Source: a virus. Taken from it: a DNA stretch of 22,592 bases. The position numbers and the translations under genes are program-made. Below the pieces are notes generated by a model, which worked only from the letters and a program-made list of their open reading frames with translations, was not told the DNA's origin and did not search any database. The first letter of the stretch is position 1. Every line of letters begins with the position of its first letter. Positions 8,401 through 20,400 of the stretch are shown here, piece after piece. The DNA lies in IMG/VR virus record IMGVR_UViG_3300020411_002953, positions 1-22,592 of that record. One strand, written 5' to 3'.

Positions 8401-11400
8401 TAAACAGTTTAATGAACTATCAAAATTAAATTCTGTAGTTTCCTTATCCCATTCTACATGACGACGATATCCATTTACTTCAGGATACTGATAAACATCA
8501 TATGTATTCCATCCAGAATTAGTTGGATCTTGAACAACTTCCTTACAATATTCTCTTACCTTATTCAAACCGTAAAGTAAGCGAATTCTATCTACTGTAG
8601 GATAAGCAATAAATTGACCTTCACCATCAAACCATGTTCCAGCAAGTTCAAACGCAGAAGCATTACCACCTGTAGTTAAATCGTATAGACCAGCTTCAAG
8701 AACTGACTTGAAGAATGCTAAATCTGGATTATCTCCTGCAGGATAATTTGCTTGAGTCGCAGCAAGAGCACGTCCAGTAATTGCCTGATCATTCCACCTT
8801 AGATAATGTGCAGTATTACGATTAGAGTATGAACCAGCACCAAGAGTATCAATGATCAAATCAAACTGAGTTGTCATTGCAGATACAACATTATAACAAG
8901 TATATTGCTGATAAAGTGTATTAGTATATGGTGGTACAGTTCTTGTTAAACCACTCAAGTGATTTGTATTAGTCTTAGCACTCTCTATTGTATTAACAAC
9001 AACATCAAATAATGTGCTTATAGCAGATGCAGTAGTTGCACATGTTTGATTCCAAGTTGGAGCTGCAACTTGATATGTAACTGATAGATCTCTTTCAGCA
9101 ACATCACCATGATAATGACATGGCCAGATAGATGGTATCTGACGAGAAACGGAATCAAGACTTGCATTAGAACTAATGGTATCTGTAATAATACCAAACA
9201 TGGTAGTTATTGTTGCAGCAACATTAGCACAAGGACCATTGCCTGAACCTGTAGGTAATGTACGTGTACCACTAACTGCATTAGTACTAATTGCATCCAT
9301 TACGATATCAATTAATGTAGTTGCAGCAGCGACCTCTGTTGGACATGCTGGTTGTGTTACATCAGTAGTAATTGTTGTATCTCTGTATTGTAAAAGACCG
9401 TGATTACCATATACAGGAGTCTGAATATTTCTAATGATTTGAGTAATAATCTCTTTGGTTAGAGTCATAATACCAAGACTCCATTTCTCCTCAAAGTAAT
9501 TATTGAGGTGAGTCTGAGTAACATACTCCATTGCCATATCATATATCTCGTTGTTACCACCAAATGCAATATGGTATGCAACACCTCTCAATATACGCTC
9601 AACGTCATCACAGCAATTTGCATTTCCACCAGGAATTGTATAAAGTTTGTTAATTGCATTATCATGTGCACGTACAAACTTATGAGTGTAAGCACCACCA
9701 GTTTGTACAGCACCAGAAGTTGCACTTACAAATGTATGCTTATGAATTCCACCAGTGATAACACATGCCTTAGTGATACCATTATTTGCACCAGTTACAA
9801 ATGTATGAGCAGTAACGTTAGTTGAAGGAATAACATCAAGAACAACAACTTCGAATGTGTCAGTGGTTACATTTTGAACCTTCAACCATCTACCTGACAT
9901 TGGGTCAGTAGCACGTGGATATGAATGATTACCACCACCTTGTGTGCAGGTAAAGGTTACAGCATCATCATCAAACTTAACCCACTCATCATTTTCCAAC
10001 TTATGTGCAGAAGCAGTCTTAATCTTCATTACACCTGTTGTTGGATCATAAGTTGTACCTGCAGCAGCAGTTAACTTATTCTCCATTCCTACCCATGTAT
10101 GAGCATGTTGATTAGCAGGAAGAGAATCATAACCAACGTTAATTGTGACAGTACCAGTTTGTCTTAGAATTCCATTAGCAACAGCAGATGCAAAATTATG
10201 TTGAGATGTATTTTGTGATATTCCAACATTTACATCAAACTCATTTGTTTGTACATTAAAGATTGGTAACCATCTTCCACTAAACGGATCAGTTGCACGA
10301 GGATATGCATGAAGTGAACCAAAGTCATCTTTACCACAACGGAAGACTAGTGAATCATTTACAATCTGTACATAGTCATTTGCTTTCTCAATTCCACCAC
10401 TTGTTGCAGAAACAAATGTATGTGCATAATTACCACCAGTAATTAATGCCTTAGTCTGTTTCTTAAGTGCTCCACCAACAGAACTTACAAACATGTGTGT
10501 GTAGTTACCACCCGCAACTACTGAATTAGTAAGTGCAGATTGGAATACATGAGTTGTAGTGTTTGTAGATGGTGCAGTATTCAGAACATTGATTGTAATT
10601 GAAGTAGAATCAGCAGCAATGATAGGTAATGCATTATCATATGATGGGTCACGCTTAGATGTGATTCCATTAGCAGATGTTGCTGTACATACATGAGTAG
10701 TTGTATTTGTTGAAGGAATATCATCAAGTACAACAACTGTAAACTTACTTGCATTTACATATGTAACTTTCAACCAACGACCATTTACAGGGTCAGATGA
10801 ACGAGGATATGTATGATCTGTTGCCTGACCATCTTCATCACATCTGAATGTTAATGAGTTCTGAGCGATCTGGATCCAATCTCCAGTTACCAAACCATGA
10901 GGTGCAGAAGTCTCAATCGTCAAAACACCAGTAGTAGGATTATATGCTGTATTAGTTGTAGCAGTATGTGAATCAGTTAGACTTCTAGGATATGCATGAT
11001 CACTTGATTGACCATCTTCATCACAACGGAATGTGATAGCATTTTCTGCTAACTTAATACTGTCTCCTTGTGCAAGAGTATGTGATCCAATAACAATCTG
11101 TAAATTACCTGTAGTTGGATTATATGAAGCACCAGTTGGAGTGTATGTTGATAGAGGAGTATTACCAACATTAACATCAAATGTATTTTCAGTAATGTTA
11201 GATATACTTAACCACTTATCACTAGCAGGGTCAGTAGCACGTGGATATGCATGATCTGTAGCATAATCATCCATCTCACATTTGAATGTGATTCCATTAT
11301 TATCAATCTTAATTTGCTCACCTAAAGCAAATCCATGCTTAGGAACAGTCAAAGTCATTACACCACTTGATGCTGTGTATGATGCATCAGTAATAGTATG

Positions 11401-14400
11401 TGATGTTTGACCAGTAGCAGCATTAACGAAGTTATGAGCAAACTGATTTGAACTAGAAGCAACACCAACATCAACGGTAATTGTCTTCGATGTAGAATGA
11501 ACTATATGAAGAGGAACATTATATGCAGGGTCAGTAGATCTTGGATATGCATGATCTGTAGCATAGTCATCTTGTGCACAACGGAATGTTAATGAATTTG
11601 CTTCAAGTTTAACAGTCTCACCAGCACGTCTAACGCCATTTTTCGCAGCAGTGATAAATGTATGTGCTGTAGTATTAGTTGGTGAAGTTCCCTGAAGAAT
11701 ATTACATTCAAATGTATTTGTAGTTACGTTTGATATACTAATAAACTTACCACTAGAAGGATCAGTAGATCTTGGATATGTGTGCTCAGATTGATGACTA
11801 TCTTGATTACATGTGAATGTTAATGAATGATCAGCAATTCTAATCTTGTCACCATTAGAGAATCCATGATTAGGAATAGTAAGAACTAATAAACCACTTG
11901 AAGCAGTGTATGTTGCATCTGTAACTGTATGATCTGAATGACCACGTAGACCGTGAGGACCAGGTGTGGTAAGGGTCATATGACCAGTTGCCTGATCATA
12001 CTCAGCATTAGATACATCCCACGAAACTATTGGGGATTTACCAACAATAACTTCGAATGTATTTGTTGTAACAGATGTGATTGTTAACCACTTATTAGCA
12101 ACAGGATCACTAGATCTTGGATAAGTATGATTTGATGCTCCACTATCCATTGTGCACTGGAATGTCAATGCATTAGGACTAAACTTGATTTGATCGCCAG
12201 GAGTAAATCCATGACCGTTTAGAGTCATCTTCATTACACCAGTCTTAGCGTTATACTGTGCACCAGTTACAGTATGAGTTGTTGATGCATTAAAGTTATG
12301 ACCATTAATTTCCAGTGTCATTACACCAGTTGTAGGTACATAAGTTGCATCAGTAGCAGTATGCTGTGTTGATCCTACAGCATCAACATTAATAGAAGTA
12401 TTGAAGAATGGGTCTGTTCCACCATCACCTGCAAGTCTTCTTGGATAAGTCTTCTGTGCGGAGTTTCCATCCATTGCACATGTAAACTTCAGAGTTTCAG
12501 CACCGAGTTTTAATTTATCACCTGTCTTCAATCCATGTGATCCAATGGTTAGAACCATTGCACCAGTTTGATGATCATAAGTTGCAGTTGATACATCGTA
12601 GTTGATATTTGGTGTAGAACCAACGTTGATGATGATCGATCCATCTTGCTTCTCTAATCCATTGTTAGAAGCACTGACAAATGTATGTGAAGATTGATTA
12701 GGAGAAGCACCGATATTAACTTGGAATGAATCTGTTGACACTCCAGAAATAACTAACCACTCATCACTGAATGGATCTGTTGGACGTGGATATCTATGCC
12801 ATGTAGCATGTTGATCAGCAGCACATGTGAATACTAATGATCCGTCTGCAATTCTAACTCTGTTACCATTGGAGAATCCATGATTAGGTACAGTAAGAAC
12901 TAAGTTACCAGAATTAGGATCATAAAGTGCACCTGTAACTGTCTTAGATATTGTACCAACTTCCTTAATTGGGATATTGGTATTTCTAACTGGATCTGAT
13001 GCTCTTGGATAAGTATGGTTTGTACCATTATTATCCATACTACATGTGAATGTTAAGGAATCATCAGCAAGTTTAATTGTCGTTCCTTCAGTTAGGTTAT
13101 GTAAACCAACATTCAACCACATGTCACCTGTCTCAGGATCATATGTAGCAGCAGTTGGAGTGTAATTAACAGCAGGAGTTGTTCCAACATTTACGGTAAC
13201 AGTACCGTCTTGACTCTTAACACCACCAGCAACAGCAGAAACAAATGTATGCTGATATAGTGGGTTAAATTGAATAGCACCAGCAAGAGCAGACTGCCAT
13301 ACATGACCTGTGTTATTAGAAGAAACACCAACGTCAAGAGTAATAGTTGTACCAGTTATTGCAGTAACAGGAACATGCTGTTCGAATGCTCTATCACGTT
13401 TTTGCTTAATACCATTAGAAGTACCACTCTGGAATACATGAGTAGTTACGTTTGTGGAAGGTATAGTTGTTAAAACTTGAACTGTAAATGTTTGTCCAGC
13501 AATAGCGGAAACTTGTAACCACTTACCACTTACAGGGTCAGTAGATCTTGGATATGCATGATCAGATGATTGACTATCTTCATCGCAACGGAAGGTTACA
13601 GCACCATCATCAAACTTAACCCAGTCACCTACCTTAATACCATGTGTGGTACCTGTGTTAATAGTCATAAGACCTGTAACAGGATCATATGTTGTACCAG
13701 CACCAGCGGTATGTGTATCAATTGTATTTCTTGGATATGCATGATCACTTGACTGACCATCCTGATCACAACGGAAGGTTAATCCTCCAGTCTTGATCAT
13801 GACTTTAGAGTCAACAGAGAGATCATGAGATCCGATTGTTAATTCAAGAAGACCAGTAGTCGGAGTGAATGTAGCAGCAGTTGGAGTGTACTCAATAACT
13901 GGAGCAACATGTACATCGACTTTGAAACTATCGTTCCATGCTTCTGTTATTGGTAACCACTCGTCACTAGCATAATCAGTATATCTTGGATATGGATGTT
14001 GTGATTGATGATTATCAGCATCACATGTAAATGTAAGTGCACCATCTTCAATTAAGATAGAATCATTTGCCTTCTCAAATGTTGCTCTAGTGATTGCATT
14101 AGATGCAGTTCCACCAGTATATGTGTGGACTGTTGTGTTTGTAGAAGGAGCATTTGCTAATACCTGAACATCGAATGTATCAGCAGAAACATTGAATGCT
14201 CTTATATATCCTGCAGCAGCAGGGTCAGCATGTGTAATTCCATTATTAGTACCACTTACAAATGTATGAACACTTGTGTTGGTTGAAGGAGTAATCTCAA
14301 GTACTTTTACATCAAATGTAGTTGATGTAACATTTGATATTCTTAAGAACTTACCACTAGCAGGGTCAGATGAACGAGGATATGTATGGTTAGTACCATT

Positions 14401-17400
14401 ATTATCTCTTCCACAAGTAAAGGTTAATGCGTTATCATCAAACTTAATCCACTCACCATTTGCCATGTTATGAGCAGAACTTGTTGTGATGCTCAATATA
14501 CCTGTAGTTGGATTATATGTTGTACCTGTATCTGCAGTATGTTGTGATACTTGTGCACGAGGGTAACTATAAGTACCGCCACCTTGTGTACAAGTAAAGT
14601 CTAATGAACCGTCAGTAATCTTAATGAACTCACCATTATTGATGCCATGTGCAGCACTGGTAAGTGTCATTATACCTGTTGTTGGATTGTAATCAGCATC
14701 AGTAACATTCAACTGACTGTTAGCAACAAACTTATGTTGACCAGCAGCAGCAGTCTTACCAATCTGTACCTCAAAGGTACCATCAGTTACAGCACTTACA
14801 GGTAACCACTTATCACTAGATGGGTCAACACCCTTACGTGGATATGTGTGGTTTGTATTGTAGTTATCATTATCGCACTGGAAGATTAATGCATCATGAG
14901 AGAACTTAATTCTGTCACCATTTCTAAAGTTGTGATTCGCAACAGCAAGTTTTAAGATACCAGTCTTAGGATTGTAATCTGCATCAGATACAGTGTATGC
15001 CTCAGATTGTCTTAATCCATGTGCTGCAATATCTAAAGTTAATGCACCAGTTTCAGCATTGTAATCTGCACCTGTTGGTGTATGTGCATTAGTACCAACA
15101 GCAGTAATTGCTAATCTCTCATTATATGAAGGATCAGTTTCACGAGGATAACTATGCTCTGAAGCATGACCATCTTGATCACAAGTAAAGATTAATGAAT
15201 TTGCATCTATAGAAATAGAATCATTAGTAGTTAAATTATGTGATGGTAAAGTTAATACTAGATCACCAGTTGCAGCATCATATGTTGCATCAGATGGAGT
15301 AAACTCAGTTACAGGTGTTAGATCATTATCTCTTGTATAACGATATACTGCTTCCTCAGCAACGAAGCGAGAATTATTAAGAATTAACTGATAGGTATCA
15401 GCAGACTTATTAACATTAATACCACCAACTAACTGTGATGCTTCCATAGTAGGATTATCACGTTCCTTACTATTGTAAGGATAGAAATCTAATTGCTCAA
15501 AGAATGTTTGAACCTTACCATGAATATTCTGACCACGTGCAATAATTGGAATATTACGCATAGCCTGAATTGCCATATCTCTTGCCTCATTGAAGGCATA
15601 TATTGGCATCTGATTTGTTAAATGATATGTTGATGCCTTTCTATAGAAATCAGCAGCATCCCAAACTCTACTGTTTCCACCATACTTCATATTGAAGGTC
15701 ATGGAACGTAGGAAGTCACATATATCATCTACACAAGACTTATCACCATTTGTGATATGAAGTTGTGGATATTGAATATTTGCACGATATACTGCTTCTT
15801 CTGAAATGAATCTAATATTACGTTCGATAATATTAGCAGCATCAATCTGTCTTGAAATAACTGGGTTCTGATCGTATGAATCTACACCAGGATCATTAGC
15901 ACCAACAAGTGTATCAACATCACCAACACCTTGAGCATAGAAGTTATCACGTCCAAAAGCATTTCTCATTGCGAGAATTGCCATATCTCTTGCTAACTTA
16001 TAAGTGTAGATAGATGCATCTTCTTCACCAGCAATATGCTTAATACCATTATTTTCTGGTTCGATATAGTAGTTTGAAGCATCCCAAACCTTACTATTAC
16101 CACCAAGACGAAGATCGTGAATAACTGCGTCAAGATAGTCATTAACATCATCAACACAGTCTTGCTGAGTCTGACCTGCAGGATAAGTATGATCTTGGAA
16201 TCTAGCAGTATCGTTCATTGTATGAACTGCTTCCCAAGCAATCTGATCCTTATTTCTTTCGATCATATCAGCTGCATCTAGGAACCTATCTCCATCAGAA
16301 CGTCCTGGATCATATCCTTGTGGATCAGGTGGGAAGGTTACTGTATCCCAATCAGCATCAGTATTGTGAACTGTCTTAGGTGCAATTTGTGTATATACAG
16401 CAGTATAGTAATCATCTATATTTGTCTGACCTTGATTTGCATCAGGTGAATTACCAAATTGAACTAAGAGTTGGTTTGCTGCTTTAATGGATAAGAACTT
16501 AGTAAATTCAAGAGCATCCAACATAGGAAGAAGTTCTTCATCTACATGAAGGATATCTTGATCTTCATCTAAGTACTTGTCAATAACCTCATTAGTACCA
16601 GCATTACCACCAGTAATTAAGTCAGCAATTATACCAGGAATAACGAAATCTTTAATATCTCTTTCACAGTATGGTTGACCATAACCAGGCATTTCCAACT
16701 TGTCATAAGTTGTACCATTGATTTCAACTTGCCACTTGTTCTGAATATAACCAGCAACCTCTTCAGCAATGAAATCACGGTTCTGCCACATAGCATCACC
16801 AGCATCACGATATCTAGCACCAGTAGGTCCAAGAATATCAAGAATACCATCAACTAGTGCGGTAACTTCATTTTGTACACCAGCAGATGCAGGTGATGAG
16901 AAGTTGTTAGGTACACGTAATCTATCTGTATACCTAACATTTTCATATTTCTCTAAATCAGTACTTGTTGTTGTGATTACAAAATTGATAATTTCACCAA
17001 CTTTCTGCCAAGTGTATAAAGTTTGTAGAAGTTCTTTATTAACGAAATCTAATCCACCAGTTGCAGTTAAGTATCCTTTAGCAGCAACAGTAGTATAGTA
17101 GTTACCACCATACTTAAGATCTTTAATGATAGCATCAATAATATACTCTTCAGTATCCCTTAAGCAGAAGTAAGTACCAAGATAATTATTAGTTGCAGGA
17201 TCATCACCACGAATCACAAAGTCTGGGAACTTAGCCTTCATCATTGCAACAGCAGTCTCAGAGATCCACTTATCATTCTGTTGTACTTGTTCTGCACAAC
17301 GACGATGCTCATCTCTACCAAGATCTACATCTTCAATAATTACACGCTTAGAATCATAATCAATCTTCTTAGCAGTTGCAGATGATATAGTCTGACCAGT

Positions 17401-20400
17401 AAACTTAGCATAAGTTTCAGTAGTAGAACATATAAATGGTGTCTCACCTGTTAGACCTAAAACAATCTTATCATCAGTAAAGTCTGGAGCAACAGGAGGA
17501 GTAAATGCAGCAGTGAATGTTGCAATTCCTTTTCTTACGATAACATTATCCATGTTACCAGTGAAGTCATTGGAACCTGCTAAATCAGATCCAATATAAC
17601 AAGGACCATATCCAAAGTCATCACTATTAGCAGCATTACTACCTGCTTGTGTTCCATTAACATATGCTTGCATTACACCGCCATTTCTTATGACTGCAAC
17701 GTGATACCAAGTATTTGCTGTATTAAATACGTCACCAGAAAGTATGATGCTAGTGCTTCCGTTGTAAACACGGATAGCCTTATCAAACATATTAACTCTT
17801 AAACCTGATCCAGCAGTTCTACGTAAGTCGAACAACATCTGTGTGCCACTTACAGAAGTGGGATTAATCCATCCTTCAAGTGTGAAATCTCCTGTTCCAA
17901 AGTCAAAGTCATATGTATCTACAGCTTTAAGATATGCACCAGAAGCAAATTTTAACGATTTTTTGGAGTTAGCTAACTCAGACTTAGTAACAATAACACT
18001 CTGAGTAACACCACCTTGATTAACAAGAGTGGAGTTAGTGATATATTCACGATCTGTGAATGTTCCTGTTACACCATTACTGTCACTGAATAACCATCCT
18101 AAACCAGAGTTAACACCCTCTAGAACTGTTGAAGCACCAGATGATACACCCTTAACAGTTTGACCAGTAGCAAATAATCCAGTTGACTTATCCTTATAAG
18201 CAATCTTAATAACACGAACGGTCTCACCATCACGGAATGATCCATCATCAATACTTGCAAGTGCATTGATATTGTTCTGATTACCAGCAGTAAATGCAGT
18301 TGTAACAATACCAGTTAAAGTATCAATTGTAGATTGAACGTTAGCACAGTTTGTTGCACTCTGATTATTACCAGATGCATAGTTAGCATCATAGTATTGT
18401 GCAGGAGCAACACCACCACTATAAGTGGTAGGATCATTCAAATTATAACCTGTTGAATTTAAATCCTTAACATAAAGTAAATTATTAATTGCTTTCTTAG
18501 AAAGATCACGAGCATGTGTTATGGAAGTATTTGCTTGTGAAGCATGAAGACCTGAGATGATATTACCAGAAGTGTCATAGTACGAACGAACAAATTTAAC
18601 ACTTGATAGATTACCACCACTCTTAACATCTTGCGCTAAAGCATCAACAAATAAACCTAAGTCACGACGACATGTAGTCTCAGATGAATTATAAGTTGGT
18701 TCAGTTGCCTCAATATCACCGAAGTTCTGATTCTGTAGAAGTGTTTCACTAATAGTATTCTTAAGTGTGTCTAGAGCAGCACGAACATCAGCACAAGCAC
18801 CAGAGTTTGTATTAGAAATTGTATTACCTGAAGTATCAGTATAATTTGCTCTACCTTCAGTTAAAGTTGTATCTTGATATATTGTGTATGCTGTTCCGTC
18901 AACAGTGATAGTACCAGATAGTTGATTAGTAACCACCTGATTCATATACTCACTACACTTAGAATAACCCCAAACAGTTTCAGTTACCTGTGCATTAATA
19001 TACTGTAGACTTGCTCCACTGAAATACTCAGTGATAAATTTACGTGCATACTTATTACCACCAGAATACATATCGTATGCAACAGCATCGATATAGTATG
19101 CCATATCCCTCTTACACTTATCTGCACTTGGTATAGCAGTTGATGGATATTGAGCAACCATATCTGCATATGATTGTGCTACGATATAATCCTTATTCTT
19201 GATTATCATTCTATAAGCATCACGGAAACGTGATCTTCCATCAGTCTGTGACTGTCCTGGATAATAGAAATCTGGATGATCTACTGATATCTGAGCATCA
19301 CCAAAGTCAACAATCTCATCTCTAGATCTTTCTATAGAACGAGCACCATCAGCATGTCTGTTAGCAGCAATACCATATGCAGATCCGAGAATTGGATTAT
19401 TGTATGTTACCTTAATATTTCTAAGTGTATCACCAATACTGAATACACCATTAGACAAATCAGTATATGTAACTTCTGAAGAACGAATTGCTTCAAAGTC
19501 TAGGAAGTCACCATTAATACGATTATCACTATCTAATAGTTCCGTTGGAGTAACAGTAGATTTAGCAATATTGTCTAGAAGAATATTAGGATAAGACTGA
19601 CTAACTAGACGTTCAAATAATAGACCATAGAATGTAGATCCAGAAGTTAATTCCTGAACACCTCTATTTTCATCTGTACCAACAGGATAAGGTGCCTGAG
19701 ATGTTATTCTTGCAGCAACGTTAGAACGATTAGAATATATGATGTCTTGAAGATCAAAATCATATACTCCAGTTTCATACTTAGCAGTACCAGAAGTCTT
19801 AGATAGAACTATATCATTACCAGCAGTACCATCTTCATTCAAGTTGATTTCAGTTATTTGTGCAGTTGGATTATTCTTACTGCGATTTGTACCAATAACT
19901 GTTTCATCAAATTCATAGATATTCTCTGCACTAAGTAAGGTTACTGAATCAAGTCTTCCACTCCATCCTAGAGCACTAACTCTAACTACTTCATTAAGTT
20001 CAAATATTGCTGATCCACCAGTATTTTGTAGATCTACAACATCAACTGTATTAGTACCAGTAGCAACAACAATAGCATAAGTATCACTATTATCACCTTG
20101 TACTTGATAACCAATTTCAGGATATATACCACCAACATCACTCAAATTCAAACGAGTGATATTTAAGAACTCAACACTAACATTCTTATAAACAATCTTA
20201 GAAGGTGCCTTTGGTGCTTCCTTAAATACAATCTGTCCACCAACGATATCATATGAATCGATAGGTGCCTGAATAACACCATTCAATGTAATTAACAACT
20301 GGTCATTTTTAACAATAACCTGTTCGTTTTCTACAGTAAGATTGAATGCTTTCTTAATTCCATCAAATTCACCAGAGATATCATCTAATTTTTTAACGAT

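Larger units (their letters stand above)
9646..15306 (-). repeat. Array of 18 'YPR' beta repeats (about 1,890 residues)
   Basis: Each full unit reads roughly: Tyr-(Asn/Asp)-Pro-x-Thr-Gly-x-(Leu/Met)-x-Leu, His-(Gly/Asn)-(Leu/Phe), Gly-Asp-x-Ile-Lys, (Leu/Ile/Val)-x-Phe-x-Cys-x2-Asp-x5-His-x-Tyr-Pro-Arg, Asp-Pro, Trp-Leu-x-(Ile/Val), (Thr/Asn)-x-Phe-x-Val-x-Val. The Tyr-Pro-Arg codons lie at 15142, 14836, 14557, 14374, 13984, 13729, 13546, 13003, 12784, 12439, 12115, 11770, 11539, 11239, 10984, 10801, 10297 and 9913 (left coordinate of each), all in one frame. The spacing varies from 183 to 543 bases. All 18 copies keep the Cys, 16 keep the Asp and 16 keep the His. I do not recognise the repeat as a named family. 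Confidence 0.92.

Noticed and set aside
9508-9825. Plus-strand open frame of 105 codons
   Set aside because: It is antisense to the end of the YPR array; the Cys/Ser/Thr-rich product mirrors the repeated codons on the coding strand and has no gene-like features.
9913-15150. CRISPR array or non-coding satellite
   Set aside because: The DNA repeats are diverged, unequally spaced (183 to 543 bases), always in one frame and conserved at protein level, so they are coding repeats.
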